Source: Membranipora membranacea
Lineage: Eukaryota > Bryozoa > Gymnolaemata > Cheilostomatida > Membraniporidae
Assembly (NCBI GenBank): GCA_914767715.1
Contig: OU612069.1
Span: 10,229,387 to 10,293,386, forward strand
Direction of reading: 5' to 3'
Length of the DNA: 64,000 nucleotides
Made by a program: the position numbers and the translations under genes. Within the stretch, counting starts at the first letter, position 1, and the number at the start of each line of letters is the position of its first letter. Below, in pieces: positions 54,851 to 64,000 of this stretch. The notes below the pieces were generated by a model. The model was not told the DNA's origin, did not search any database, and was given only the letters and a program-made list of their open reading frames with translations.

Positions 54851-56382
54851 CTGAAGAAATTGGATAGTTCAATATGAGGCACAAATTCCACTCCTTCTAG
54901 AGTAAGACTCAAGCATGTCAAAGCTTTATCATATACCTGTAATTGCTTCAATATTTAATTACTTGCCAGTTTTGGACAAAAAAATCAAATTTGTCTACAA
55001 GAACTAGAAACAATAGCAGTCCAAGTAAGCCGAACTCCACTCCAAGGATTTAGACTTAGGATATAATTCACATCAAAATCCTACATCACACTATCGCCAC
55101 ATATTTGCTATCATATATTTAACCCGATTGATGAAACCAAGTGTCAAACTCGTACTATCCTCACAAATATTATTGATATCAAGCTGCAGAATATTTACCT
55201 GTAGTTCACCCTTATTATTGAGCACAACAAGTAAAGCACCAGATGGATGCCACTCTATAAAGTCAGCCTGATATTCAGTACGCACTGTCAGGGTGTTCTT
55301 TAAGTTCTCACTGTAATATAATCAGTCATATTGAGGCATGCAGGGGTAGACAGAGGCAAAAAACAACACACATATAGATAATCACAGGGCAAGGATAACT
55401 CAATACTTGATCAATAATTTTCCACTTCTTATTTGGTCAGCAAGATATTAAATTCACGTAAAGTAACACATAAAATCAGTATGCTTTGCAGAATTCAGTT
55501 CAGGTTATTCAGATACCCAATTCGGTTAACATATTCCACCTGAGAGCTATTATATGGTTTTACCTACAGTTAATAGTAGGGCTGAGTTGTCCTAACCAGG
55601 GAGGGTAGGAGGGGTATATCCCACCCTCTCTGCCCTTACATACCTGTAGAGTAGCAGGGAGTTGTCCTCACATGAGGCGATAAGATTCTCTGTGTATAAT
55701 CCCATTTGAGCTTGACGAGATTGCTGGTGAGCGGTACACCTGGTGTGATGTGTTCTGTGTATACAGGATTTTGTGAGCTCATAAGTACATACATCAGCTC
55801 TACACTAACCAACTTACTACCATCTCTCCCGCTATAATAAATAAAATACTATGAGATTCTGCAGCAATACCCATATTAATGAGCAGACTGGCAAACGGGT
55901 ACATTTCAGCGTCCAATCAGGTTATAGTGAGTGAGACCGTCTGTAGGGATTGTAAGTATAGGAACCGGTGTGCAGCTAAACATTGAAGACCAAAAACCTT
56001 AAACATATATCAATAAATTAAACCTGATCTGGCTTGGGAAACTGATGGTCAAATCCAGTGTAATCCTTATAAAACCATGTCAAGTTACTGTATAAACTGA
56101 CATGTATCCACGGTGGGTAGGATCACTTCTCTTAAAAATCAGCTACCGGAACTGAACATCGACAGGTTCACATTCTGTTTTAGTATATGCCAGTATATGA
56201 GGTTTTCCTCCACTTAGTGTTACAATACACAGATTAGCTCGCTCTTCCTGATTGGTCATTGGAGCCCATGGCCACGCCTCCTCTGACGCTATCGGCCAAT
56301 AGAAAAGTAAAGCATCAGCAGTGGGAGATACCTGTAACTGTCGATTACGGCCAGGTCTGCCGGGTAAATCCAACAGGTGTAT
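54851..56382 (-). CDS. WDPCP: WDPCP (Fritz homologue), partial, frameshifted
   Basis: - strand exons: 56382-56147 (LFYWPIASEEAWPWAPMTNQ ... ERANLCIV ... KTECEPVDVQF), about 55831-55644 (VSVELMY ... then TENLIASCEDNSLLLY), 55310-55199 (DFIEWHPSGALLVVLNNKGE), 54936-54851 (VYDKALTCLSLTLEGVEFVP). These follow the order of WDPCP: the conserved WP-WAP block, the CEDSSL strand, the HPSGA...GELQ strand and the following segment. WDPCP is a CPLANE protein in ciliogenesis and planar polarity. The second exon needs a one-base frame change near GGGATTAT (about 55712); its 5' junction is not in phase with the first exon. No downstream exons for the helical C-terminal half were found before the minisatellite and LINE. 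It is either a truncated or decaying gene, or one with assembly errors and distant exons. Confidence 0.72.
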
Positions 56383-56884
56383 CTGTGGAAAACGAATAAA
56401 ATATCTCAGACAGAATGAGGCATTAATTGACGATACACAATCTCAAACTGAACAGAGATTCCTAAGAGGATCAGGTTGATCACAATGTTATTATTGACAT
56501 GATCTCACTGGGAATTCCAAAAAGGTGCATTGTGGGATGCTCATAAGTATCCTACTATGTCCAACTACAAATGCCAGTCAACAAGGGCAGAAAAGCTTCA
56601 TATATTATGAGTGTCAACACATGGAGATTTTTCTAGAAACATTATGACTGTCAACATTAGCAAATGCAGTCATATACTGTTAGACCACCCATGCAAAATA
56701 GCTGCATACATTATGACTGTCAATGTTGGACCACACATAAAGACTTTTCAACAAACAAAACAACTGTCAACATTAGGAGGATTGTCAACTACTAAGAGTA
56801 AGACTACACATGCAGGGTGGCTGCATAAGTGATAGCTGTCAGCGTTAGACCACACCTCCTTCCCATTAAGGATCTTACTATATA

Positions 56885-57219
56885 CCCTATAGGAGTTTAG
56901 TTTTCGCGGCATTTAGGATTCGCTTTTCCCGTTTTTGCCTAAGTAGCGAAATTGTATGATTGCGTTTGTTACTTCCTAAGCAACAAACACCACTCAGTTT
57001 TATAAACAATGTACAATTATACAAGAATACGCCTTACCTGCGCATGCAAGGCAGTGTGGTGTAGTGGTCTAAGTGTCTGCCTTGCAATCAGATCCCAGCT
57101 TGGACATTTTTTTTACATTTTTGCTAGTAAGCCTACTAGCGAAATTTAGTGTATATTAAATTAAACTCACTCACCATAGTAGCGAAATTAAACTCTAGCT
57201 AAATTAAACTCCTATAGGG
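56885..57219. mobile_element. 335-bp TA-flanked MITE (Tc1/mariner-like) with tRNA-like core
   Basis: Terminal inverted repeats CCCTATAGGAGTTTA and TAAACTCCTATAGGG are flanked by TA on both sides, the target type of Tc1/mariner elements. Around 57046-57100 it contains a sequence with box A-like TGGTGTAGTGG and CTGCCTTGCAATC, resembling half a tRNA. It lies in the 5' part of the WDPCP region. The duplicate at 59.78 kb lacks it. Confidence 0.8.
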
Positions 57220-57224
57220 TACAA

Positions 57225-57246
57225 GGAGTTAAAGACTTTAACTCCT
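57225..57246. repeat. Palindrome abutting the MITE
   Basis: AGGAGTTAAAG/CTTTAACTCCT forms a 23-bp near-perfect palindrome starting 3 bp outside the MITE. It resembles the CAAGGAGT micro-elements but has no matching 7-bp flanks. Confidence 0.55.
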
Positions 57247-57249
57247 CGC

Positions 57250-58590
57250 TAATGCTATATATATCTGTCTGAGTAGGTAATTTCTACCATATATGACCAT
57301 TAATATGATTATATATTATAAATCAGTGTATGGCGACTCTAGTAATGTATGTGTGCCAATGTATCGATCAAGTAGCAGGGCTACTAAATCCATTGCTTTG
57401 ATTTGTGGACAAAATTGGGATAAACTCGACACAAATGCATTTAGGTGATTTGAGATAATATTAATAAAGCGTTCAATATGATATTGCATTTCTGACCAAA
57501 ATATATACAAACAAAATCTAACAATTGATGACAAAGATCTTCAAAATGCGCCACATCTCGATCTATCCACTATTCTCATTTCTAATTAATACCACAACAT
57601 GTGTAAAATACAGAGCAAGCTACCATAATGAGATGCACGCAGCTACGCAGACCATCTACCCTTGGTTCAAGTAGTGGGAGTTTTTTCTGAGCGTTTTCCT
57701 TCAGAGAAAGTCTAATAAAGAAGACTACTTCTAGTTCAGATTTATCTGATGAGCAGAGCGCTATGAAAGAGTTTTCAATCACAGCTACGAAATTATACAG
57801 ATTTCAGTCTTTTGAGCAAGTGTGACAATTATTGAGGTTATCAGATATGCATATAAATAAATACTTAAATAATAATAATATTTCAGTTTTATATGAAATT
57901 TTTCAACAATGGCAGCAATTATATTGAGTAGAAATGAGCACGACATTTCAATGTTATCGGACCATGGTTTGATAGAGGGATGAAAATAACACAGTACCAA
58001 TATACATATCTAATAATATATATACAACATTATAAAGCAACTTTGAACAACCTCACCTTGAACTAATGAAATTACGGAGTATCAAGCCAAGCAACCAGAT
58101 TCTAACTGTAAGTCAATTTGGTCATGTTACACTTTGAGAGTTATTCTCTTTCCAAAAATGGGTATGGTTGGAGACTAAATGCTTGGTCATTGGTAAATAA
58201 CAAAAACTGCAGTATGAATACTGAGCACAAACCAAACTGTTAGTTATTGGTAATTTAGTATTGCTAAATTCAAGACTGCTTAATTTAATTCGGAAAGTTG
58301 AGGATTGTCCATTTCACAGAATTAAATATCAGACATTTTGCTTTTGTGAATTTCCTGAGCTTATGCTATAAAGATTGAAGTAAATATTCAGTTTGCAAAA
58401 CGATAAAATGTTCCTCCTTCATCCACAATATACCGTACCAAATACGTAATCAAGCCGGACATGTTACCATCATTATTAACATCATTATTAACATCATCAC
58501 AGTTTGATCTTTTAATCATACCCTCTACACACAATCTGTAAGATAAGGCAGCAGAGCTTACCATATCTATGATCTATAAGGGCATATTAT
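57250..58590. other. AT-rich stretch with no recognised gene
   Basis: Several short - strand frames are open but none shows WDPCP N-terminal similarity or convincing splice context. Upstream WDPCP exons would be expected here or beyond. Confidence 0.35.
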
Positions 58591-58596
58591 ATGGGG

Positions 58597-58690
58597 GGAT
58601 GGTTAGACGGCGCGCTATCGGTTAGCATGCTGTCTAGTGCTGCAGGAGTGGTGGGTACAACTCCCACTGGGGGACCTGTCATCATGGATT
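58597..58690 (+). repeat. Degenerate tRNA-derived SINE, family C head
   Basis: GGTTAGACGGCGCGCTATCG and GTGGGTACAACTCCCACTGG align with the box A and box B regions of the 16.6 kb family, in the opposite orientation. Confidence 0.55.
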
Positions 58691-59099
58691 GTTCCTGTCC
58701 AGCATCCATATTTCCTTTGGCCATGCCAACTATTTTGGTGCAATTATAATCATTATGAATAGTGAATTAGTGAAAAGCTAGCATGCTAACCGATTGCTAT
58801 TAATAAATTTTATTAATTATCATATTATGGTCACTTAAATTTTTCAATATAAGAAGCGAGACCAACAATGTAATTACTATATAGTGTGATGAATTATTTT
58901 CTGAATCTTGGATATTAGAGCACAGACATAGATAATGTAATGTAAGGTTCTCGCTCTTCCAGCCTGTGAACAGCATAACTACAACGTATGAGGCTCAAAG
59001 GCCAGGTTAAAAGTTAGTAAAATTAAAAAGCATAACACAGTACTACATCATTAAACAGCTGAACCTTGTCACATTATTTTAGGAAAAAATGAGTTATTT

Positions 59100-59800
59100 A
59101 GTTGTAAGAAAACTCTGTATCTTTAACCAAATAACAGGTTTTGCCAATGCAGCACTCACCTGAAGAAATTGGAGAGTTGAATATGAGGCACAAATTTCAC
59201 TCCTTCTAGAGTAAGACTCAAGTATGTCCAAGCTTTACCATATACATGTAATACATTCAATATTTATATATCTATATATATCTCTATATTGGTGGAAAAC
59301 AAACAAACAAAATTAATTAAACAACACATCTCAATCGGAATGGGGAATTTATTGACAGTCCAGCAACACAACCTGAAATTGAGATTCCACAGAGGATCAA
59401 GCTGATCATAAATTATTGTTATTGACTTGATCTTACTGGAAATTCCAAAAAAGGTGCATTGTGGGATACTCATAAGTATCCTAGCTAGTATAATCTAATT
59501 ACAAATGCCAGTCAACAGGAGCAGAATAGCTTCACAGTGTAAGCAATGAACTATTTGGTGTAGTTCATTGGTGTAAGGATATATCCTTACTCTGTGATAG
59601 CTTCATACATTATGACTGTCAATGTTGGACCACACATGAAGGCTTTGCAACAAACAACACAACTGTCAATATTAGGAGGATGGTCAACTCCCTTTAGACC
59701 ACCCATACACAATAGCTGGATAACTTATAACTGTCAGTGTTAGACCACGCCTCTTTCCCATTCAGGATCTTACCGAAAAAAGATATCGGAGATGGTAATT
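59100..59800 (-). pseudogene. Partial tandem duplicate of the WDPCP locus
   Basis: 59140-59255 copies the exon at 54936-54851 plus flanks; 59390-59780 copies the intron at 56450-56880. Everything between them in the parent (three exons) is missing. The duplicate exon keeps an open frame, but its 3' splice acceptor AG has become AT (at about 59246-59247), so it cannot be spliced as in the parent. Confidence 0.78.
59526..59603. mobile_element. Nested pair of palindromic micro-elements, each with its own 7-bp target duplication
   Basis: Outer: 59533-59596, flanked by ATAGCTT on both sides. Inner: a 27-bp CAATGAAC-type element at 59544-59570, flanked by GTGTAAG on both sides. Removing the inner element and one GTGTAAG leaves a 30-bp outer palindrome with ends CACAGTGTAAGGATA and TATCCTTACTCTGTG, matching the ends of the 703-bp foldbacks. 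The parental locus near 56591 (AAAAGCTTCA) has no insertion. Confidence 0.9.
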
Positions 59801-60228
59801 TCTACCCATTGATATATATATGAATATGAATATGAATATGAATATATGAATTCATATCAATGTTTCTACCATATATCATAACCATAGCTACAAAGGATAT
59901 TGTAAATCAGTGTTTTGTGACTCTAGTAATGTATGTCTGCAATAATGTATTGATTTTGCTTTTATTTTTGGACAAAATTGTCATTATCTCAACTCCATGG
60001 TTCTTGTCTTCACATTTATTACAGGCGTGACTGAACTTGCATACCCTCCTAGAGCAAGTCCAATAATTAAAAAAATTATGATTCATAATACAGGGGCATC
60101 ATTTTTCAACAAATTTCTGAGGTCAACTAGTATTCCTTCGTTAATCTGGGACACCACTGACTCCGGTACATTGTTCCCCGATAGCTGATTAGGTGGATGG
60201 GTATTACCTGTTTTACTGCCGCTGCTGG

Positions 60229-61612
60229 CTATGCTGTCACTGTAGGAGCCCGCATCGTTCTCCCAGCCTGCATTGCTGCCTGCTCATCAAACGCTTGCTG
60301 CCTCCTTCTTACAAGTGGTTTAATTTCAAGAACATCAGCTGGGCCGCCTGATCGGGTCCTTTGCTGGCTGCTACTGGAATAGAATTAAACTTATAGGATT
60401 ACTGGTATACAATAGAAAAATTGTGTTATATAACTTGCCATGGTTTTCCACGAACAAATTTCTTTATTTACCAGATGTTCCTACTGAAATGACGGAACCT
60501 TTCAACAATTATTTCAGGTCAATACTTATAGACATATAAAATAGGGGAACACATATTCTTGAACATCCGGTCATAGAATTTTTTTTGTAAGATTGGTGTG
60601 ATCAGGTAGGATTTTCACACATTGTCGTCATCATTATATCCAAACCGTCAGGTAAGCTTGGGTTGAGTTGGTCTTGAGTGTCAAGAAGTAATTTTAATCA
60701 ACTGTGCAGGCGACAAAATGACGAGACAACCTTGATTACCTATAGATTACTGTGCGGTGTATGATGAGATAATACTCTACTACTACTACTCTGGGAGGTA
60801 GAGGGGGAGTAGAATGACCACTAGATGGAGTCTTATGTAGTGATGATGTCGTAGATGAGGGGGCATAACTCAAGACTGTATAATAATAGTAAGAGGGTAT
60901 AAAATATTGATGCAATTATTTTTCCTATGTCCAAAGAACTTGACACTCTTAAGACCAACATTAATGTACCATGGTTATGTTGGTCCCAAGGGCGGTAAGT
61001 TCTTTGGACTTATCACAGGAAACCCCATGCCCTTCATTATGATGATTTAGCCCGAACAAAACATTTGACATGACTCGAAATGAAAGCATCAAATTTGTCC
61101 ATTTTGCTGCAGGACTTTGCAGCTGATTTCCCATGTTTTATGCTATCTACCTCCATACACATATCTGAGAATGGGATGTTGAGGAGGTGGGATCACAAAT
61201 TGATGAGTACACTATCCTATGGGATGTTTACTACACTGTTTTTACTTACTGTTGTGTGACAGCCAAACGGTCTAAATAAGGCTAACAAACACAATTAACA
61301 AATGTACCATTGAGAAGAAAACCGTAACTGTATATTTCTGAACAGACTGAAAGGAAAGGAACAACTGAACAGAATTTGTCGGACTACATTTTTCTTTGTT
61401 CTCTTTTTTTGTCTGTGTTTTGCTAAGATTTGATAGAATAGGCGACTTCAAGCTTTTTACTACAGTTGTGTAACCACAAATACATTAATTTTAGCAAAAT
61501 GATTTAGTGACTATAATGACTCAACAATTACCTGTTGGCCCTTAATATAGCTACCCTCTTATTATGGTAATCGGATGTCATGTCAAACACCGATTTAGGG
61601 GAAGACCACAAT
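60229..61612 (-). CDS. Unrecognised gene, three candidate 3' exons
   Basis: Exons that join in phase on the - strand: 61612-61532 (SVFDMTSDYHNKRVAILRAN), 60868-60790 (SYAPSSTTSSLHKTPSSGHS then TPPLPPR), 60363-60229 (RSGGPADVLEIKPLVRRRQQ ... AFDEQAAMQAGR, ending at TAG). The Ser/Pro-rich linker followed by a basic, Gln-rich tail looks coding, and splice sites are acceptable, but the family is not recognised. The position between TANGO6 and WDPCP on the same strand leaves it open whether this belongs to a separate gene or to an alternative end of a neighbour. Confidence 0.35.
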
Positions 61613-61925
61613 CTGCCACTGAAGCAATCAATGTTCCATTTATGCAAAAGTCAGATACCAGTCAGCAAGCCAGGCACATTATCTAGTGCAACCTACCATC
61701 CATCTACCAGTTGTGTAATACCAAGAAAACTACTGTGAACACGTTACACTCCTTAGCTGCAACCCATACTACTCTATTTACATGAATAACAATTTAAGTT
61801 AAAACACTGCTTCTGAAGAACCAGGAACTGCATTCACAGAAATACAGTGATCGAAAGCTTGCACAAAGTAAATCTTTGACTAGATGCTCTTTGCTCTGTA
61901 ATATTTTTTAGAGATTGAGATTAAC

Positions 61926-63934
61926 TAAAGAGCTCGATCTTAGTATATCATGCTCAGCCTTACACCCCATCAGTATAGAGGGTAATATTATATTACTGCA
62001 GGCAGCAGCCATATCACCTGTCAAACTAAATGTACTACGTACGATACTTACACTGCGTACGGTATGTACATCACATACGGTATTTACATCTCGTATGGTA
62101 TGTACTTTGCGTATGGTACGTACATCACGTATGGTATGTACATTGCGTACGGTACTTACATCGCATACGGTATGTACATCACATACGGTATGTATGTACA
62201 TCTCGTATGGTATGTATGTACATCTCATATGATATGTACATCTCTTATGGTATGTACATCTCTTACGGTATGTGCACTGCGTATGGTACGTACATCACAT
62301 ACGGTATGTACATCTCATATGGTATGTACATCTCGTACGGTATGTAGATCTCGTACAGTATGTACACCGCGTACGTTACGTACACACTGTAGGGTATGTA
62401 GATCTCGTACGGTATGTACATCTCGTACGGTATGTTGTACATCGTGTACGATATGTACACAACAAACACTATGTATGTAGGCTATGTGGGCTACGCAAAA
62501 AAACACATAAAGTAGCTGTAGTAGGTTATCTTATGATGATATCATGCAACAAAAGCCATGTTATTTGTTTTCTCAAACTATACTCATTAGAATCATAGAT
62601 GAGGTGCCCTTCAGTATAAGGATGAGTAAATGTGTACCTAAGTGTCTAGTTATCTTTGTGATGACTTCACCAACTTTCAGTCTTGTTTCGGTTACGATAT
62701 TCTGATTGTTGAAGTTTTTGCACAGAGCCTCTAGGACTTTAATAGCTTTGGTATCTGACAGCGCTGATATGGCTACAAGTAGAACAAAATAATATTTATG
62801 TTGATAAGGAGCTTTTATAAGGACTGAGAGGTAAATTATGTTTACATGTAATAAATATAGGAGCTGTTCCTCATAAACACCTTCTAGAATATACATATAT
62901 AGGTTCTGATATTTGTAGTTATGAGGTTCTGATGATATAGTGTGCGTGTACACCTGCAATGACAGTGTTGTGTTGTGATGAAGATATATAACCGATACTA
63001 AGTATATAAGCTCACCGTTGATAGCTGAGAGGTATATGTATGTATCTGAGTGAGGTAAATGTTCTATCAGCAACGCTAGCAATGTCTCACTGTTATCCAG
63101 AGTTTGCTTATCGCGTCTATTAACATATTAAGCAAAAACTATACTTATTGGGCTTGATAATAGTATTTGCACTGTTCTAATCTGTGTGTTATCTCTCCAG
63201 TCCGGTTTGTAACACGCGCATATATGTACCCTATATGATTGTATCATAAACTTATAGATTTCTCTATAAGTTTATGGATTGTATGCATACATACCCAATG
63301 CCAAGTAATTATCGCCTCAAGATAGCTCAAATTTGGCCACACCATAACATACTCTCTAACCAACCCAATCCAAGCCCAATACCACATTTTAGAGGGATTT
63401 AAGTAAGCTTTGCAACCAGGACTGCCAACTTTTATAAGAGTGGATTTACCCTTTTTCCAATTCTGCTCTCTACTCTTATGCTTTTTTCAAAAAGTATAAT
63501 AATCTGCTCTACTCACTCAAGTTTGCACTCATGCCATGCCAACTTTTATATTGAATCACCTGCACCCGTCTTGTGCGTCACTACGGTGCTCAATAAACAC
63601 CAAGCCATATATATCCCCAGCGAAACTACTTTTTATCTACAAAAATAGATGGCAGCCCTTTTGGTTACCTTAAAATTTCTTGTGAAATCAGTAACAATGT
63701 TTGTCATCCATATTTTCAGGACTTTTGATCAAATTGTGTCAGCTATTTGATATTATACTTATAGGATAAGTTGGTACCACCTTTTGATTAGTTTAACGAG
63801 TTGTATCAGAGCATGTCCCTTAACAGCTATCAGTGAGTCACTGATCTCATCTATGGCTATCTCATACTTAGACTTTGATGATGAGGGAGTGTCGTGTGAC
63901 TGTGCATCATTTAACCTTGATGTGACATCTCCAA
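61926..63934 (-). CDS. TANGO6: TANGO6 / Rtp1-like Golgi transport protein, partial
   Basis: - strand exons: about 63934-63781 (IAIDEISDSLIAVKGHALIQ), 63116-63016 (LLALLIEHLPHSDTYIYLSA), 62772-62638 (ETRLKVGEVITKITRHL), 62017-61926 (IILPSILMGCKAEHDILRSS). All four join in phase. Order and text match the C-terminal HEAT-like region of TANGO6/TMCO7 (Rtp1 C1-C2), which in fungi assists RNA polymerase II nuclear import and in flies affects Golgi organisation. The last donor (TTA|gttaat) is weak and the terminal exons are not identified. The 5' half lies outside the window. Confidence 0.8.
62031..62465 (+). repeat. 18-bp minisatellite in TANGO6 intron
   Basis: About 23-24 diverged units of the type GTACATCTCGTATGGTAT, CpG-containing and read as long open frames in all three + frames and on the - strand. 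It begins 14 bases from the TANGO6 exon at 62017, so it adjoins the splice acceptor region. Confidence 0.92.
63237..63284. mobile_element. 32-bp palindromic micro-element, CATA type, 8-bp target duplication
   Basis: Element at 63245-63276 (CATAAACTTATAGA ... TCTATAAGTTTATG), flanked on both sides by GATTGTAT. It lies in a TANGO6 intron. Confidence 0.82.
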
Positions 63935-64000
63935 GAGACAAGTATTATCCTTCTTGGGTGGTCCGATAGGAAAAGAGCAAGTTGCTGATTGGTCACTTTT

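Noticed and set aside
62030-62598. Several 100-138 codon open frames on both strands
   Set aside because: All are read-through of the 18-bp minisatellite, whose unit length is a multiple of three.

Overview
The window looks like nuclear DNA of an early-branching animal, possibly a sponge. It is AT-rich, its genes are split into many short exons with GT-AG introns, and the products are metazoan: SREBP, p62/SQSTM1, RFC3, WDPCP/Fritz, TANGO6 and an N4BP2-like Smr protein. No prokaryotic, rRNA or organellar features were seen. The phylum is an inference from gene structure only.

Layout. 0.5-9.6 kb (+): 3' part of an N4BP2-like gene (CUE-like, DUF1771 and Smr domains). 14.1-11.3 kb (-): a secreted NHL-repeat protein with cysteine-containing ectodomain repeats. 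14.6-18.6 kb: LINE debris, satellite-like repeats, SINEs and a decayed USP9X-family gene. 23.3-19.3 kb (-): SQSTM1/p62 with PB1, ZZ, LIR and UBA, and a stress-type promoter. 24.1-25.9 kb: broken LINE copies. 26.7-38.4 kb (+): a complete 22-exon SREBP. 40.2-48.8 kb (+): a complete 8-exon RFC3. 49.3-51.7 kb: a large inverted repeat carrying a nested foldback element and a Polinton-type capsid-like fragment, followed by a 335-bp tandem repeat. 53.7-52.1 kb (-): a LINE reverse transcriptase. 56.4-54.9 kb (-): part of WDPCP, frameshifted, with a decayed partial duplicate at 59.1-59.8 kb. 61.6-60.2 kb (-): exons of an unrecognised gene. 63.9-61.9 kb (-): part of TANGO6.

The host genes are housekeeping or signalling genes with no operon-like link: sterol-regulated transcription (SREBP), clamp loading (RFC3), selective autophagy (p62), ciliary planar polarity (WDPCP) and Golgi transport (TANGO6).

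The strongest new signal is a set of foldback insertions. Two 703-bp palindromes share the end CACAGAGTAAGG and each is flanked by a perfect 7-bp target duplication. Around them are much smaller palindromes, only 17-42 bp, that also carry 7-bp (or 8-bp) duplications. One is inserted inside another, and two insertions have a matching empty site elsewhere in the window. They look like transposons reduced to little more than their terminal inverted repeats.
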